DNA of 42,984 nt, from NCBI GenBank assembly GCA_964444305.1, contig CAYUGQ010000007.1, positions 1 through 42,984 of the forward strand, given 5' to 3'. Below the pieces are notes generated by a model. The model had not been told where the DNA came from. It did no database searches and saw only the letters and a program-made list of their open reading frames with translations. Position numbers and translations under genes: made by a program. Source of the DNA: JAKFFN01 sp964444305 (lineage in GTDB: Bacteria; Sumerlaeota; Sumerlaeia; Sumerlaeales; Sumerlaeaceae). Below, in pieces: positions 16,497-24,463 of the stretch; the first letter of the stretch is position 1; every line of letters begins with the position of its first letter.

Positions 16497-17071
16497 TAGT
16501 TCTCCAGTGACTTCTTGGTTTCGTAAATTCTTGAATGGGGCTCTTGACCTTTTGCAATTATTTCCTCAATTTTTGCATCCAATACGGCTGAAAGGCCGGT
16601 CCGCAAGTTATTCCGGACAGCCAGACGCAATTCCTGAACGCCCGGCTGAGTTCGTGTTGGCTCTGTATAGTCAGCGCACATAAGAATCTGCAGCAGTGGT
16701 GACGGATCACTATGCCCAACTGTATGGTGTTCGACAGCGTCCAGCACCTCAGCATCTGTTATACCAAAACGCGATTTAGCCAGCCAGGCAGCTACCGATC
16801 CATGCCACAGCGCCGGGTATTTTAGATCCTCTTCCGTCAGATTAATTTGACCAAGTTTATGAAGCGCCATAGTCTGTTCCCGGCCGTAATGCTTGGCGCA
16901 ATCATGAAGCAAAGCCGCAAGCGCAGCTTTTTCTGTATCTACCCCATAAAGCTCTGCCAAGGCCAAACTCGATTGAAGCACTCCAAAAATATGAAGCAAC
17001 CTGTCCGGCTTTTGTGTTCCTTGTACTTCGGTGGTAATTTCCGCGAAACTATGTACAGCACTTTGTTGCAT
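16496..17071 (-). CDS. yqeK: HD-domain hydrolase of the YqeK family (symmetrical Ap4A hydrolase)
   Basis: 191 residues. The HD metal ligands can be followed in order: an initial His near 28 (LLHIFGV), HD in ALLHDCAKHYG, His in LWHGSVAAW, the pair in VEHHTVGH, and Asp in CADYTEP. Bacterial YqeK proteins hydrolyse diadenosine tetraphosphate symmetrically and often sit beside nadD and rsfS. The ATG at 17071 has a weak ribosome site. It is transcribed divergently from the large Gln/Arg-rich gene. The 256 bases between them contain an octamer direct repeat (GTTCATAA, twice, 3 bases apart, near 17130-17150) and a TATAAT at 17189 but no clear promoter pair. Confidence 0.9.
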   Translation of the reverse strand: MQQSAVHSFAEITTEVQGTQKPDRLLHIFGVLQSSLALAELYGVDTEKAALAALLHDCAKHYGREQTMALHKLGQINLTEEDLKYPALWHGSVAAWLAKSRFGITDAEVLDAVEHHTVGHSDPSPLLQILMCADYTEPTRTQPGVQELRLAVRNNLRTGLSAVLDAKIEEIIAKGQEPHSRIYETKKSLEN

Positions 17072-17327
17072 TAGCTCTTATACAAGTAAAATGTGGTATC
17101 ATTCGGGGATTTGGCTGTCTTTAACCTGTGTTCATAAAGCGTTCATAATCTCAAGAGTTACAGGACATGTTCAGGGCTTTACAAAGCCTATAATGCCCCA
17201 TAAGCCTATGTAAATCAGTCTGAATAGCAATCGGCCGACGGTGGCACTTTTGTTGCGACACGATAAATCGGGTTCTTGCGGACAAGGGGAAGGCTCCGGG
17301 TCTGCCGCATTGGAAGGAGTAAACAAG

Positions 17328-20051
17328 ATGGGCATATTTAAGCCGAGTGTAGTGGCGATAAGTTTTTTGGTAGGACTGTCTGCGGGTACAGTTGAGGCTC
17401 AAGGGCCACCCGATCGGGGCCCAGGCGGGCGTCCAACCCGTGATATGCCGTCTCGTCCACGTCCAGAGTCATCCGGGCCCTCCCGTGATCGGCCATCCCG
17501 TCCGGAACCATCCCGCCAGCGGCCGGATAATTCCGCACAGATGCAGCGTCGTCAGCAAGAACAGCGTGATAATTCCCGACGCCAGCAGGAGCGTGCTCAG
17601 CAAGATCAGCGTCGCCAGCAGGAGCAAGCAGAACGTCGTTCTCGCGATCAAGCCGAACGCAGTGCACGTCAGCAGGCAGAACGAGCCAGGGACCAGCAGC
17701 GTGAACGGTCAAATCGTGAAGCCCAGGCCAGGCGTCAGCAGGAAGAACAAGCTCGCCGCGTGCAGCAGCAGGAATCTCGCCGGCAGCAGGAAGCGCAACG
17801 CAATGAACGGCAGGCCCGTGAACAACAGCAAAGGCAGCAGAGGGAACAGCAACAGAGACAACAGCGGGAACGACAACAGCGTCAACAGACTGAACAGCGT
17901 CAACAAAGGGAACAGCAGCAGCAAAGGCAACAGCGTGAACAGCAGCAAAGACAACAGCGTGAACAAGATCGCGCCCGGCAGGAGCAGCGTACCCGTGATA
18001 ACCAAGCCCAGGAAGCCCGGCGGGCAGCCGAAAGAGCGGCTCAGAATCGTTCCGGCCAAGGCAATGCACCCAGTCGTCCCGGCGTAACAGGACCTGGATC
18101 GCCCCCGTCGTCAGCTCCGGGTCGGGCGTCGTCCGGTCCAGGCCGCGGCGAATCTCCTTCGCGCCCATCAGCGCCCTCAAACAGAGATCAAGGTCGACCG
18201 GCTGGTAGAAATCAGCAGGCAGCGCCGTCCGCCCCTCAACGGCCTGATATTCCGACAGGTGCACCGACAAACCAACCAACTCGACCAGATAGCCCGGGAA
18301 ATCGCCCCGATCGCCAGGTCAGCCGTCCAGACCAGCGACCCGGGCAGGTGCCGTCAAATCGTCGGTCGGAATCCCGGCCGGATCAGGCTTCTCGACCTGA
18401 CAGCCCCGTCCGGGTGCAGCCTTCCAGACCTGGTCAAGAGGCTCCCGGGAGATCTGAGCGCCCATCGGTTCCCACAAACCGTCCCGATCAGGCCCGCCAA
18501 AGCGACAGAAGCGAACCAAGCCAGCGTCCATCACCGTCTCAGACCGGACGTCCGCCCAGCGGCCAAGCGCCTGACCGGGTCATTGTAGAACCTGCCGATC
18601 CATCTCAGCGCCGGCCAGGCGGTGTTCCGTCAAATGTCCCCGGAAATCTTCCCATTGGAGAAGGTCGTCCCGAAACTCGGCCAGGGACGGGCAGACCTGA
18701 CAGCAATCAGCGCGTCACCGAGCAGCGTCCGTCAGGCCCACCATCACCTTCCGGGCCAGGCCAGGCCGTACCACCGGCCATCGGTGAAGCCAGTCCCCAG
18801 GTTCCTTCAAACGCAGACCGACAGCAGGCGCAGCCACCCACAGGTCCCACAGGCCAGGGCCGGCCCACAGGTCCGCCATCGGCAGACCGCGCCCGCCAGT
18901 TACAGGAACTCACTCAGCAGCGTCAGGCACTTCAAGCCCAACTGCCCCAGCGTCGGGCAGAAAAAGAGCAGCAGCGTAACCTGGCTGAGCGCGTAATGCA
19001 GGAGAATCGTGAGCGCACCGATGCGGGCGTGCCTTTCAATCTGTCAGAACGGCTGGGCAGGCCAGCCGGTCTTCCGACCGGTATTCCCACTAACGCCCCC
19101 GATTCTCAAACTCAGCCCTCCGGCATGACCGCAAGTCCGGTGCGATTCACCGAACAGGGCCAACAGCATCATCGTCGGGCCCTGGATGCACGTCAGCAGC
19201 TCGAGGACGTGTTACAAGCCCAGGCGGGCGGTATCAGCAATCGTCGCCTCGGTGGTCCACAGCAGGCTGTTCTCGTGGGAGCTGACGTCATCCCAACCTT
19301 TAACCCTGACGACGTACCTTTCCCGGTCCTCACCAGCAATCATGCTCAGCCTATCATCAGTAACATTAACCAGGTAAATAACAGTTTCCGCTATGGCGAT
19401 GGCCCATCCTCAGACAGGCGATGGAGCGATCGCGATCGCCGACACTGGCGTGACTGGCGAGACCATCGCCGCGACCGTGATGTTCACCTTAACATCTTCG
19501 TGAATGGGGTTTTCAATCAGTTCCAGAACAACATTATTCCGGATCCGTACCGCCCATGGGGCAATTACGGGCGAGTGCGTCAGCCGCTTTATCACAGCTC
19601 GCATATCAATCCATATTTTCTCCCCCCGCCGGCGCCCCTCGGTCGTGATCATCTGGATCTGCAGTTCTCCTGGAACTACTGGGACGGTCATTCTTATTAT
19701 GATCACAACTACGCCAGCAGCCTGTTTATGAGCGTGGGGCACACGCCTCACAATGGATTCGATGGAATGGTGGTGGATGGACGATACTGGAGCTACGGTT
19801 ATGGCTGGCTGGATGGTTGTATCGATTATGGTTCGCGCCGCATGTGGGTTCCCGGTTTCTGGAGTCCATATACGGTTGAAGAATGTGGATCCACACCAAT
19901 CTGGATTCCGCCGGTATACGAAGACGTCTGGACAGGCTTCTGCTGGGAGCGGATCCTGGTGGATGGCGGTTACTTCGCCGAATCGCCCCTCACATGCCGA
20001 CTCGTCACGCGCTACACTTGGATTCCAGGTCACTATCAGTACTATTATTAA
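17328..20051 (+). CDS. Large exported Gln/Arg-rich and Pro-rich protein with aromatic C-terminal domain
   Basis: 907 residues from the ATG at 17328, which has GGAAGGAG 8 bases upstream; a longer in-frame start at 17241 lacks a ribosome site. The signal peptide (about 1-25) ends in VEAQ. Residues about 70-235 are almost only Gln, Arg, Glu and Ala, with coiled-coil potential and very basic. About 245-520 is a Pro/Ser/Arg/Gly-rich disordered region with repeated RPD/RPS units. A second helical Gln-rich stretch is at about 518-565. The last 220 residues are rich in Trp, Tyr, His and Asp. They contain WVPGFW and TWIPGHYQYYY-like units, as in YXWxxGY/W surface proteins. Function is unknown; an envelope-spanning or surface-structural role is plausible. 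The QR region also gives long spurious reading frames on the other strand. Confidence 0.85.
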   Translation: MGIFKPSVVAISFLVGLSAGTVEAQGPPDRGPGGRPTRDMPSRPRPESSGPSRDRPSRPEPSRQRPDNSAQMQRRQQEQRDNSRRQQERAQQDQRRQQEQAERRSRDQAERSARQQAERARDQQRERSNREAQARRQQEEQARRVQQQESRRQQEAQRNERQAREQQQRQQREQQQRQQRERQQRQQTEQRQQREQQQQRQQREQQQRQQREQDRARQEQRTRDNQAQEARRAAERAAQNRSGQGNAPSRPGVTGPGSPPSSAPGRASSGPGRGESPSRPSAPSNRDQGRPAGRNQQAAPSAPQRPDIPTGAPTNQPTRPDSPGNRPDRQVSRPDQRPGQVPSNRRSESRPDQASRPDSPVRVQPSRPGQEAPGRSERPSVPTNRPDQARQSDRSEPSQRPSPSQTGRPPSGQAPDRVIVEPADPSQRRPGGVPSNVPGNLPIGEGRPETRPGTGRPDSNQRVTEQRPSGPPSPSGPGQAVPPAIGEASPQVPSNADRQQAQPPTGPTGQGRPTGPPSADRARQLQELTQQRQALQAQLPQRRAEKEQQRNLAERVMQENRERTDAGVPFNLSERLGRPAGLPTGIPTNAPDSQTQPSGMTASPVRFTEQGQQHHRRALDARQQLEDVLQAQAGGISNRRLGGPQQAVLVGADVIPTFNPDDVPFPVLTSNHAQPIISNINQVNNSFRYGDGPSSDRRWSDRDRRHWRDWRDHRRDRDVHLNIFVNGVFNQFQNNIIPDPYRPWGNYGRVRQPLYHSSHINPYFLPPPAPLGRDHLDLQFSWNYWDGHSYYDHNYASSLFMSVGHTPHNGFDGMVVDGRYWSYGYGWLDGCIDYGSRRMWVPGFWSPYTVEECGSTPIWIPPVYEDVWTGFCWERILVDGGYFAESPLTCRLVTRYTWIPGHYQYYY
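17540..17975 (+). repeat. Imperfect short tandem repeats coding for Gln/Arg-rich segment
   Basis: CAGCAG, CAACAG, CGTGAACAG and AGGCAACAG units recur irregularly and encode Q/R/E repeats. The codons vary between CAA and CAG and between CGT, CGC and AGA. The repetition therefore seems kept at protein level rather than being a fresh DNA expansion. No spacer structure is present, so it is not a CRISPR array. Confidence 0.75.
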
Positions 20052-20137
20052 CCGTGAAATCAGACAGAAGAAACTGGACTATGAAGCATCCTGAGCAATT
20101 TTGCGTCTTGTAAGTAGTAACAGCCCAGGAGGCGACT

Positions 20138-21031
20138 TTGAGTAAGACTTTTTTTCTGACGATAGCTGCATGTGCCACGTTTCTGTGCGCCGGGTGCTCT
20201 ACGGATAATTCCGGTTTGATTGTGACTGCTGAAGAACTTCAGGCCACAACCGCCACGGCAACCATCTCTGAGAACCCCGGACGGCGCGACGAGCATCCTG
20301 AAGTTACCGGTGCCATATTGGGCCGCGTAAACTTCACTGGGACTCAAACCGAAGTGGAGTTTCACCGCATTGCGGGAGATCGTTTTTGTGAAGAAGTGCA
20401 CGCCGAGCAACCCATTAGAAAAAAAGATGTTGTGATCAATCCCAACGGAACTGTTGCGAATGTCGTCGTCTGGGTTGCTTCCGGCGGCCCGGATTGGTTG
20501 TATGAACAAGACGGGGAATCGAAGCCTCCGCAAGTGATCACTCAGCAGAATTGTGACTTTTACCCGCGAGTCGTGGCTTTACAGACCGGGCAGCGGCTCG
20601 CCGTCAGAAACACTGATGATACTTTACATAACGTAAATGCACAACCGCGTAATAATCCCCGTTTGAACTATGCCATGCGTCCGGACGGCGAGCCGGCAGT
20701 TATGAAATTTGATAATCCGGAAGTTGCCATTAAGTTAAAGAGCGACATTCACCCCTGGATGATCGCCTGGGCTGTTGTGTTTGATCATGGAGAATTTGCC
20801 GTTACAGGCGAAGACGGAACATTCGAGCTTCGGGATTTGCCCCCCGGCGAGTATGTGGTGGAAGCGTGGCATGAGGAATTTGGAACTGTCCAGGCACCTG
20901 TCATGGTTTTCGCCGACCGCCCATCCAATGTCGCTTTTAATTTTACGAACAAGGGAAGCAAATCGGGAAGTCAGGTCAATCCGGACGGAAGCATGACTAC
21001 CGGCACCATTATGCAACTGCCCGGCCGGTAA
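20138..21031 (+). CDS. Probable lipoprotein with cupredoxin-like and carboxypeptidase-regulatory-like domains
   Basis: 297 residues starting with TTG at 20138; AGGAGG stands 5 bases upstream. The N-terminus is a lipoprotein-like signal with Cys20 in FLCAGCS; the residue at -3 is Cys rather than the usual Leu. The middle (about 60-215) has a beta-sandwich look. It has possible copper ligands in the order Cys (QQNCDFYP), His (DTLHNVNA), His (SDIHPWM) and Met, which resembles plastocyanin-like domains seen next to oxidases and methylamine utilisation proteins. The end (about 218-280) matches carboxypeptidase regulatory-like folds (GTFELRDLPPGEYVVEAWHE). Copper binding is an inference. It lies 86 bases after the Gln/Arg-rich gene. 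Confidence 0.78.
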   Translation: MSKTFFLTIAACATFLCAGCSTDNSGLIVTAEELQATTATATISENPGRRDEHPEVTGAILGRVNFTGTQTEVEFHRIAGDRFCEEVHAEQPIRKKDVVINPNGTVANVVVWVASGGPDWLYEQDGESKPPQVITQQNCDFYPRVVALQTGQRLAVRNTDDTLHNVNAQPRNNPRLNYAMRPDGEPAVMKFDNPEVAIKLKSDIHPWMIAWAVVFDHGEFAVTGEDGTFELRDLPPGEYVVEAWHEEFGTVQAPVMVFADRPSNVAFNFTNKGSKSGSQVNPDGSMTTGTIMQLPGR

Positions 21032-21114
21032 CCTTCCATCTTATAAGCAGCCTTGTAGAAGTTATAGATCCGAGTAAGGTTTGCTGGTACATGACTTGCT
21101 GATTTTCTGCCACC

Positions 21115-22278
21115 ATGGCAGAGTCAGTATACATAAAGAAACCCGGGGCAAACGCAAAAAGCACCCGTTCCGCTGTTAAACCCACTTGCCCGACGAACCG
21201 GTCGCGGCGAATCCTTGATCCGGAAGTAGTGGCGGTGTGCAATAATTTGCGCTATCTTCAGGACGACGAGCCCGGGTTTAGCCGGAAAACAAAATCCCGC
21301 TCCAGCAAAAAACTGGAATTCGAATATCTTGACGCTCAAGGATGCGTGATTAAAGATGAGGCTCATCTTGATCGTATCCAGGCTTTGGTGATTCCACCAG
21401 CATGGAAAGATGTCTGGATCAGCCCTTATGAAGATAGTCATCTCCAGGTAACCGGGGTAGATGCTCGCGGCCGAAAACAATATCGCTATCATGAAAAATG
21501 GCGCGAAGTGCGCGACCAGGCGAAATATGAACGACTGATCTCTTTCTCAAAATCGCTTCCGAAAATCCGCCAAAAAGTTCAACAAGACTTGCAACTAACA
21601 GGACTTCCTCGGGCAAAGGTTTTGGCCACATGTGTGCGCCTGTTGGAGATTACCTGCATCCGAATCGGTAATGAAACCTATGCCCGAGATAATGACAGTT
21701 ACGGGCTGACGACGCTGCGGAGCCATCATGTGGTTGTGGAGCGCTGTGAGATTCGTTTTGAATTCCGCGGCAAAAGCGGAAAAGACCATCGGATTGCGCT
21801 TAATGACTGCCGACTGGCCAAGACTATCCAAAACTGCAAAGCCCGCCCCGGCGAGCTGTTGTTTCAATACGTTGACGATGACGGAAAAGATCGTCGAGTG
21901 ACCAGTAATGACGTGAATCGTTATCTGCGCGAAATCAGCGGACGCAATATTTCTGCAAAAGATTTTCGTACCTGGTGGGGGAGTGTTCTTGCTGCCTTGG
22001 CCCTGCGCCAGCGAGAATTGCCAAAAAGCCCCACCGGTGCCAAACGCATCATAAGCGGTGTTGTGAAGGAAGTCGCAGAGCATCTCGGAAACACCCCTGC
22101 CATTTGCCGAAAATGCTATATTCATCCGGCCGTCCTCACGGCATTTGCCGAGGGGAGAGTGGTCGGTAGAATCCTCCGGGGGCAGAAAACGGGAGATGAC
22201 TTAATTCCCGAGACGGATCTCCTGCCTGAGGAGAAGGCCGTGGTACGCTTTTTAAAGCAGGAATGGAAAAGAGCTTGA
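21115..22278 (+). CDS. Bacterial (poxvirus-like) type IB DNA topoisomerase
   Basis: 387 residues of the TopIB fold. The N-terminal domain has PPAWKDVWI and TGVDARGRKQYRYHEKWREVRD. The catalytic domain has an active-site Arg in LLEITCIRIGNE, Lys in FRGKSGK, Arg in KDFRTWWGS, and the nucleophile Tyr335 in ICRKCYIHP. The enzyme relaxes supercoils through a 3'-phosphotyrosyl intermediate without ATP. The ATG at 21115 has no clear ribosome site, but the following Lys/Arg-rich tail and the conserved LRYLQDDEPG are in frame. It is a single gene in an accessory-looking stretch; such genes are scattered among phyla. Confidence 0.92.
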   Translation: MAESVYIKKPGANAKSTRSAVKPTCPTNRSRRILDPEVVAVCNNLRYLQDDEPGFSRKTKSRSSKKLEFEYLDAQGCVIKDEAHLDRIQALVIPPAWKDVWISPYEDSHLQVTGVDARGRKQYRYHEKWREVRDQAKYERLISFSKSLPKIRQKVQQDLQLTGLPRAKVLATCVRLLEITCIRIGNETYARDNDSYGLTTLRSHHVVVERCEIRFEFRGKSGKDHRIALNDCRLAKTIQNCKARPGELLFQYVDDDGKDRRVTSNDVNRYLREISGRNISAKDFRTWWGSVLAALALRQRELPKSPTGAKRIISGVVKEVAEHLGNTPAICRKCYIHPAVLTAFAEGRVVGRILRGQKTGDDLIPETDLLPEEKAVVRFLKQEWKRA

Positions 22279-22439
22279 GGGGACTTTGCCGCCTCACTTG
22301 CCCTGACTTTGATTTCTCGTGACATCACAAAAAACAGGAGTAAGTAATTTTCTGAATGCATATAGTTGGGAACCAATTGTGGATGTTTATGTCCGATATT
22401 TGGCGAGCCTGATTCAAAAGAAGTTTCGTTGTAAAATAC

Positions 22440-22510
22440 TCATGACCGTCTTTAAATCACACCCACATCTTGGCTTTCGGTCCAAACTGAACTTGGCGGT
22501 ACGGTCATGA
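22440..22510 (+). promoter_or_regulatory. Ten-base inverted repeat enclosing the moaA start codon
   Basis: TCATGACCGT (22440-22449) is the exact reverse complement of ACGGTCATGA (22501-22510), and the second arm contains the moaA ATG (22507-22509). The 51-base loop holds the only weak ribosome-site candidate (GGCGG). It also holds two mutually exclusive 4-base pairings of CCAA (22482-22485), with TTGG at 22470-22473 or at 22493-22496. A TAAAAT at 22432-22437 could be a -10 box, which would start the transcript near the first arm. A translational switch is an inference. Confidence 0.45.
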
Positions 22511-23499
22511 CCCATGGTGCCCTTATTGATTCTCATGACCGGAGAGTCTCCTACCTTCGTTTGTCGGTCACTGATCACTGCCAGTTTCGCTGTGTATACT
22601 GTATGCCACCCGAGGGCATCGAGCACCTCCCTCAAGCGGACTACATGACGCCCGGTGAAATGGAAAGTTTTGTCGCAGCCATGGCAGACCTGGGGGTTTG
22701 GCGTGTACGGCTGACAGGCGGAGAGCCTCTACTTCGCAAGGATATTGTTTCCATTGTCGAGCGTCTTGCCAGGATTCCCGGAGTTCGCGATCTCGCGCTT
22801 ACCACCAACGGAGAACTGCTCACGCCGCTCCTGCCTGACCTTAAGCGAGCAGGCCTGAAGCGGGTAAATATCAGCCTTGATAGTCTCAATCCCGAAAGAT
22901 TCCGACGGATTACGCTATCAGACAGCTATGAGAAAGTTCGTTCCAGCATTGATAATGCCCTGGATGCCGGGCTGGAAGTCAAAGTCAATGCGGTGGCAAT
23001 GCGGGGGATCACCCATGAAGAGATCGACGGCTTTGCAAATCTCGCTTTTCACAATCCGCTGGAAGTACGGTTCATTGAATTTATGCCCCTATGTGGCACC
23101 GGCTGGAGGCCGGATCTGACATTACCCATTGAAGATATCCGCAGCCGGGTTAAATCCCAGTTCCGCTTGATTTCCACCGAGCGAGGCAGCGAAGTGGCTG
23201 AGAGTTATCAAATAGCAGGCGGTCGCGGACGCATCGGATTTATCGCCAGCATGACCGAACCGTTTTGTTCAGGCTGTTCCCGTATCAGGATTACGGCTAC
23301 GGGTAAAATCCAGCTTTGTCTTTTTTCTAATGTGACTTATGACATCTTGCCGGAGCTGCGGAGCGGGGCGTCTATGGCCGAAATCCAGCAGAGCGTTCGC
23401 AACGCAACATTGCGCAAGCCGGCCAGTCATCCCTGGGCCAATGGGGAAACCGCGGCCGACCCCGGAGCCAATGCTATGATTAGAACGATAGGTGGTTAA
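22507..23499 (+). CDS. moaA: GTP 3',8-cyclase MoaA
   Basis: 330 residues. The radical SAM cluster cysteines are Cys25, Cys29 and Cys32 (CQFRCVYC). The second [4Fe-4S] site is Cys254, Cys257 and Cys271 (CSGC ... CL). The chain ends in the double glycine (IRTIGG) needed for catalysis. MoaA makes 3',8-cyclo-GTP, the first step of molybdenum cofactor synthesis. It opens a plus-strand row of Moco genes with gaps or overlaps of at most 10 bases up to moaE. The start codon lies in an inverted repeat. Confidence 0.97.
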   Translation: MTHGALIDSHDRRVSYLRLSVTDHCQFRCVYCMPPEGIEHLPQADYMTPGEMESFVAAMADLGVWRVRLTGGEPLLRKDIVSIVERLARIPGVRDLALTTNGELLTPLLPDLKRAGLKRVNISLDSLNPERFRRITLSDSYEKVRSSIDNALDAGLEVKVNAVAMRGITHEEIDGFANLAFHNPLEVRFIEFMPLCGTGWRPDLTLPIEDIRSRVKSQFRLISTERGSEVAESYQIAGGRGRIGFIASMTEPFCSGCSRIRITATGKIQLCLFSNVTYDILPELRSGASMAEIQQSVRNATLRKPASHPWANGETAADPGANAMIRTIGG

Positions 23500-23509
23500 T
23501 TAAGTCTTT

Positions 23510-24463
23510 ATGACGGTCATTTCACAAATGAGAAACATCTCGGCGAAAACAGAAACACTTCGCATAGCCGTTGCAGAAAGCACCGTGAAAATGAGCGCGG
23601 ACAGCATCCAGATGCTGAAAGAAGGCCGGGCACCCAAAGGGGATCCACTTCCCCTGGCGCGGGTTTCGGCAATCATCGCCGCAAAGAAAACTTCTGATTT
23701 AATCCCATACTGTCATCCGCTGCTAGTCGACGCCGTGCATGTGGACTTCGAGCTCGGATCCGATACCGTGAAATCCACCGTTACAGTTACCGCGGTAGCA
23801 AAAACTGGCGTGGAGATGGAAGCCCTTACGGCCGCTTCTCTTGCATCGCTTACCATTTACGATATGTTGAAGCCCGTCGATGAAAGTCTCGAAATTTTGA
23901 ATTGCCGCCTGGTGGATAAAAAAGGTGGGAAATCAAGCTTTCCAAGAACCGCCCCCGAGGGATTAAAGGCCGCCGTCCTGGTGGTTTCTGATCGGGCTGC
24001 GGCCGGCACACGGGATGACAAATCTGGGCAGGCGATCAAGGTTCGGTTAGCGAATATGGGAGTAGAGTCACCGCTGCTGGAAATTGTTCCCGATGAGCGC
24101 AGCGTCATTGCGGCTGCGCTTACCGAACTTTCGGATGCCGGGTACCAGTTGATCATCACCACAGGCGGGACCGGCTTCTCGCCGCGTGACGTTACGGTGG
24201 AAGCCACGCAGGATGTTATTGAACAGGAAGCCCCAGGGATTAGCGAAGCCATACGAAGCTATGGTCAAAGCCGAACGCCCTATGCAATGATGTCGAGAGG
24301 TACAGCGGGAATTCGCGGCAAGACATTGATCGTTAATTTGGCTGGATCACCTTCTGCCGTAGAAGATGGCATGACAGCAATTTTCCCATCTGCTTTTCAC
24401 GCATTCGCTATGATGAAAGGGGAGCATCATAAGTCGCGGGAAGATGGAGGCGCTGCCGTTTGA
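23510..24463 (+). CDS. moaCB: Fused cyclic pyranopterin monophosphate synthase MoaC and molybdopterin adenylyltransferase MogA/MoaB
   Basis: 317 residues. Residues about 1-145 are MoaC (DLIPYCHPLLVDAV, then KTGVEMEALTAASLASLTIY). MoaC turns cyclo-GTP into cPMP. Residues about 152-305 are a MogA/MoaB domain (VLVVSDRAAAGTRDDKSG, TTGGTGFSPRDVT, GIRGKTLIVNLAGSPSAV). MogA adenylates molybdopterin before molybdate insertion. Such MoaC-MoaB fusions are known. The ATG at 23510 is 10 bases after moaA; an alternative start is Met7. The stop overlaps the moeA start by 4 bases. Confidence 0.95.
   Translation: MTVISQMRNISAKTETLRIAVAESTVKMSADSIQMLKEGRAPKGDPLPLARVSAIIAAKKTSDLIPYCHPLLVDAVHVDFELGSDTVKSTVTVTAVAKTGVEMEALTAASLASLTIYDMLKPVDESLEILNCRLVDKKGGKSSFPRTAPEGLKAAVLVVSDRAAAGTRDDKSGQAIKVRLANMGVESPLLEIVPDERSVIAAALTELSDAGYQLIITTGGTGFSPRDVTVEATQDVIEQEAPGISEAIRSYGQSRTPYAMMSRGTAGIRGKTLIVNLAGSPSAVEDGMTAIFPSAFHAFAMMKGEHHKSREDGGAAV

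Noticed and set aside
17189..17216. A dif-like sequence (TATGTAAA resembling a XerD half-site) near the GC-skew change.
   Set aside because: The other half does not resemble a XerC site and the two halves are not partial inverted repeats of each other.
17540..17975. Possible CRISPR or satellite repeat.
   Set aside because: Units are short, irregular and in frame with a signal-peptide protein; there are no fixed repeats and spacers.
17338..18279. A 313-codon open frame on the minus strand opposite the Gln/Arg-rich gene, and shorter hydrophobic frames there.
   Set aside because: They are the reverse reading of repetitive CAG/CAA/CGT codons; they have no ribosome site and implausible Leu/Val/Ala composition.
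22279..22440. Molybdenum cofactor or other known riboswitch upstream of moaA.
   Set aside because: I could not recognise a conserved core by eye; only the simple inverted repeat is reported.
22319..22510. A 63-codon frame (GTG start) just upstream of and overlapping moaA.
   Set aside because: It has no good ribosome site or protein-like features, overlaps the moaA start and covers the inverted repeat region.
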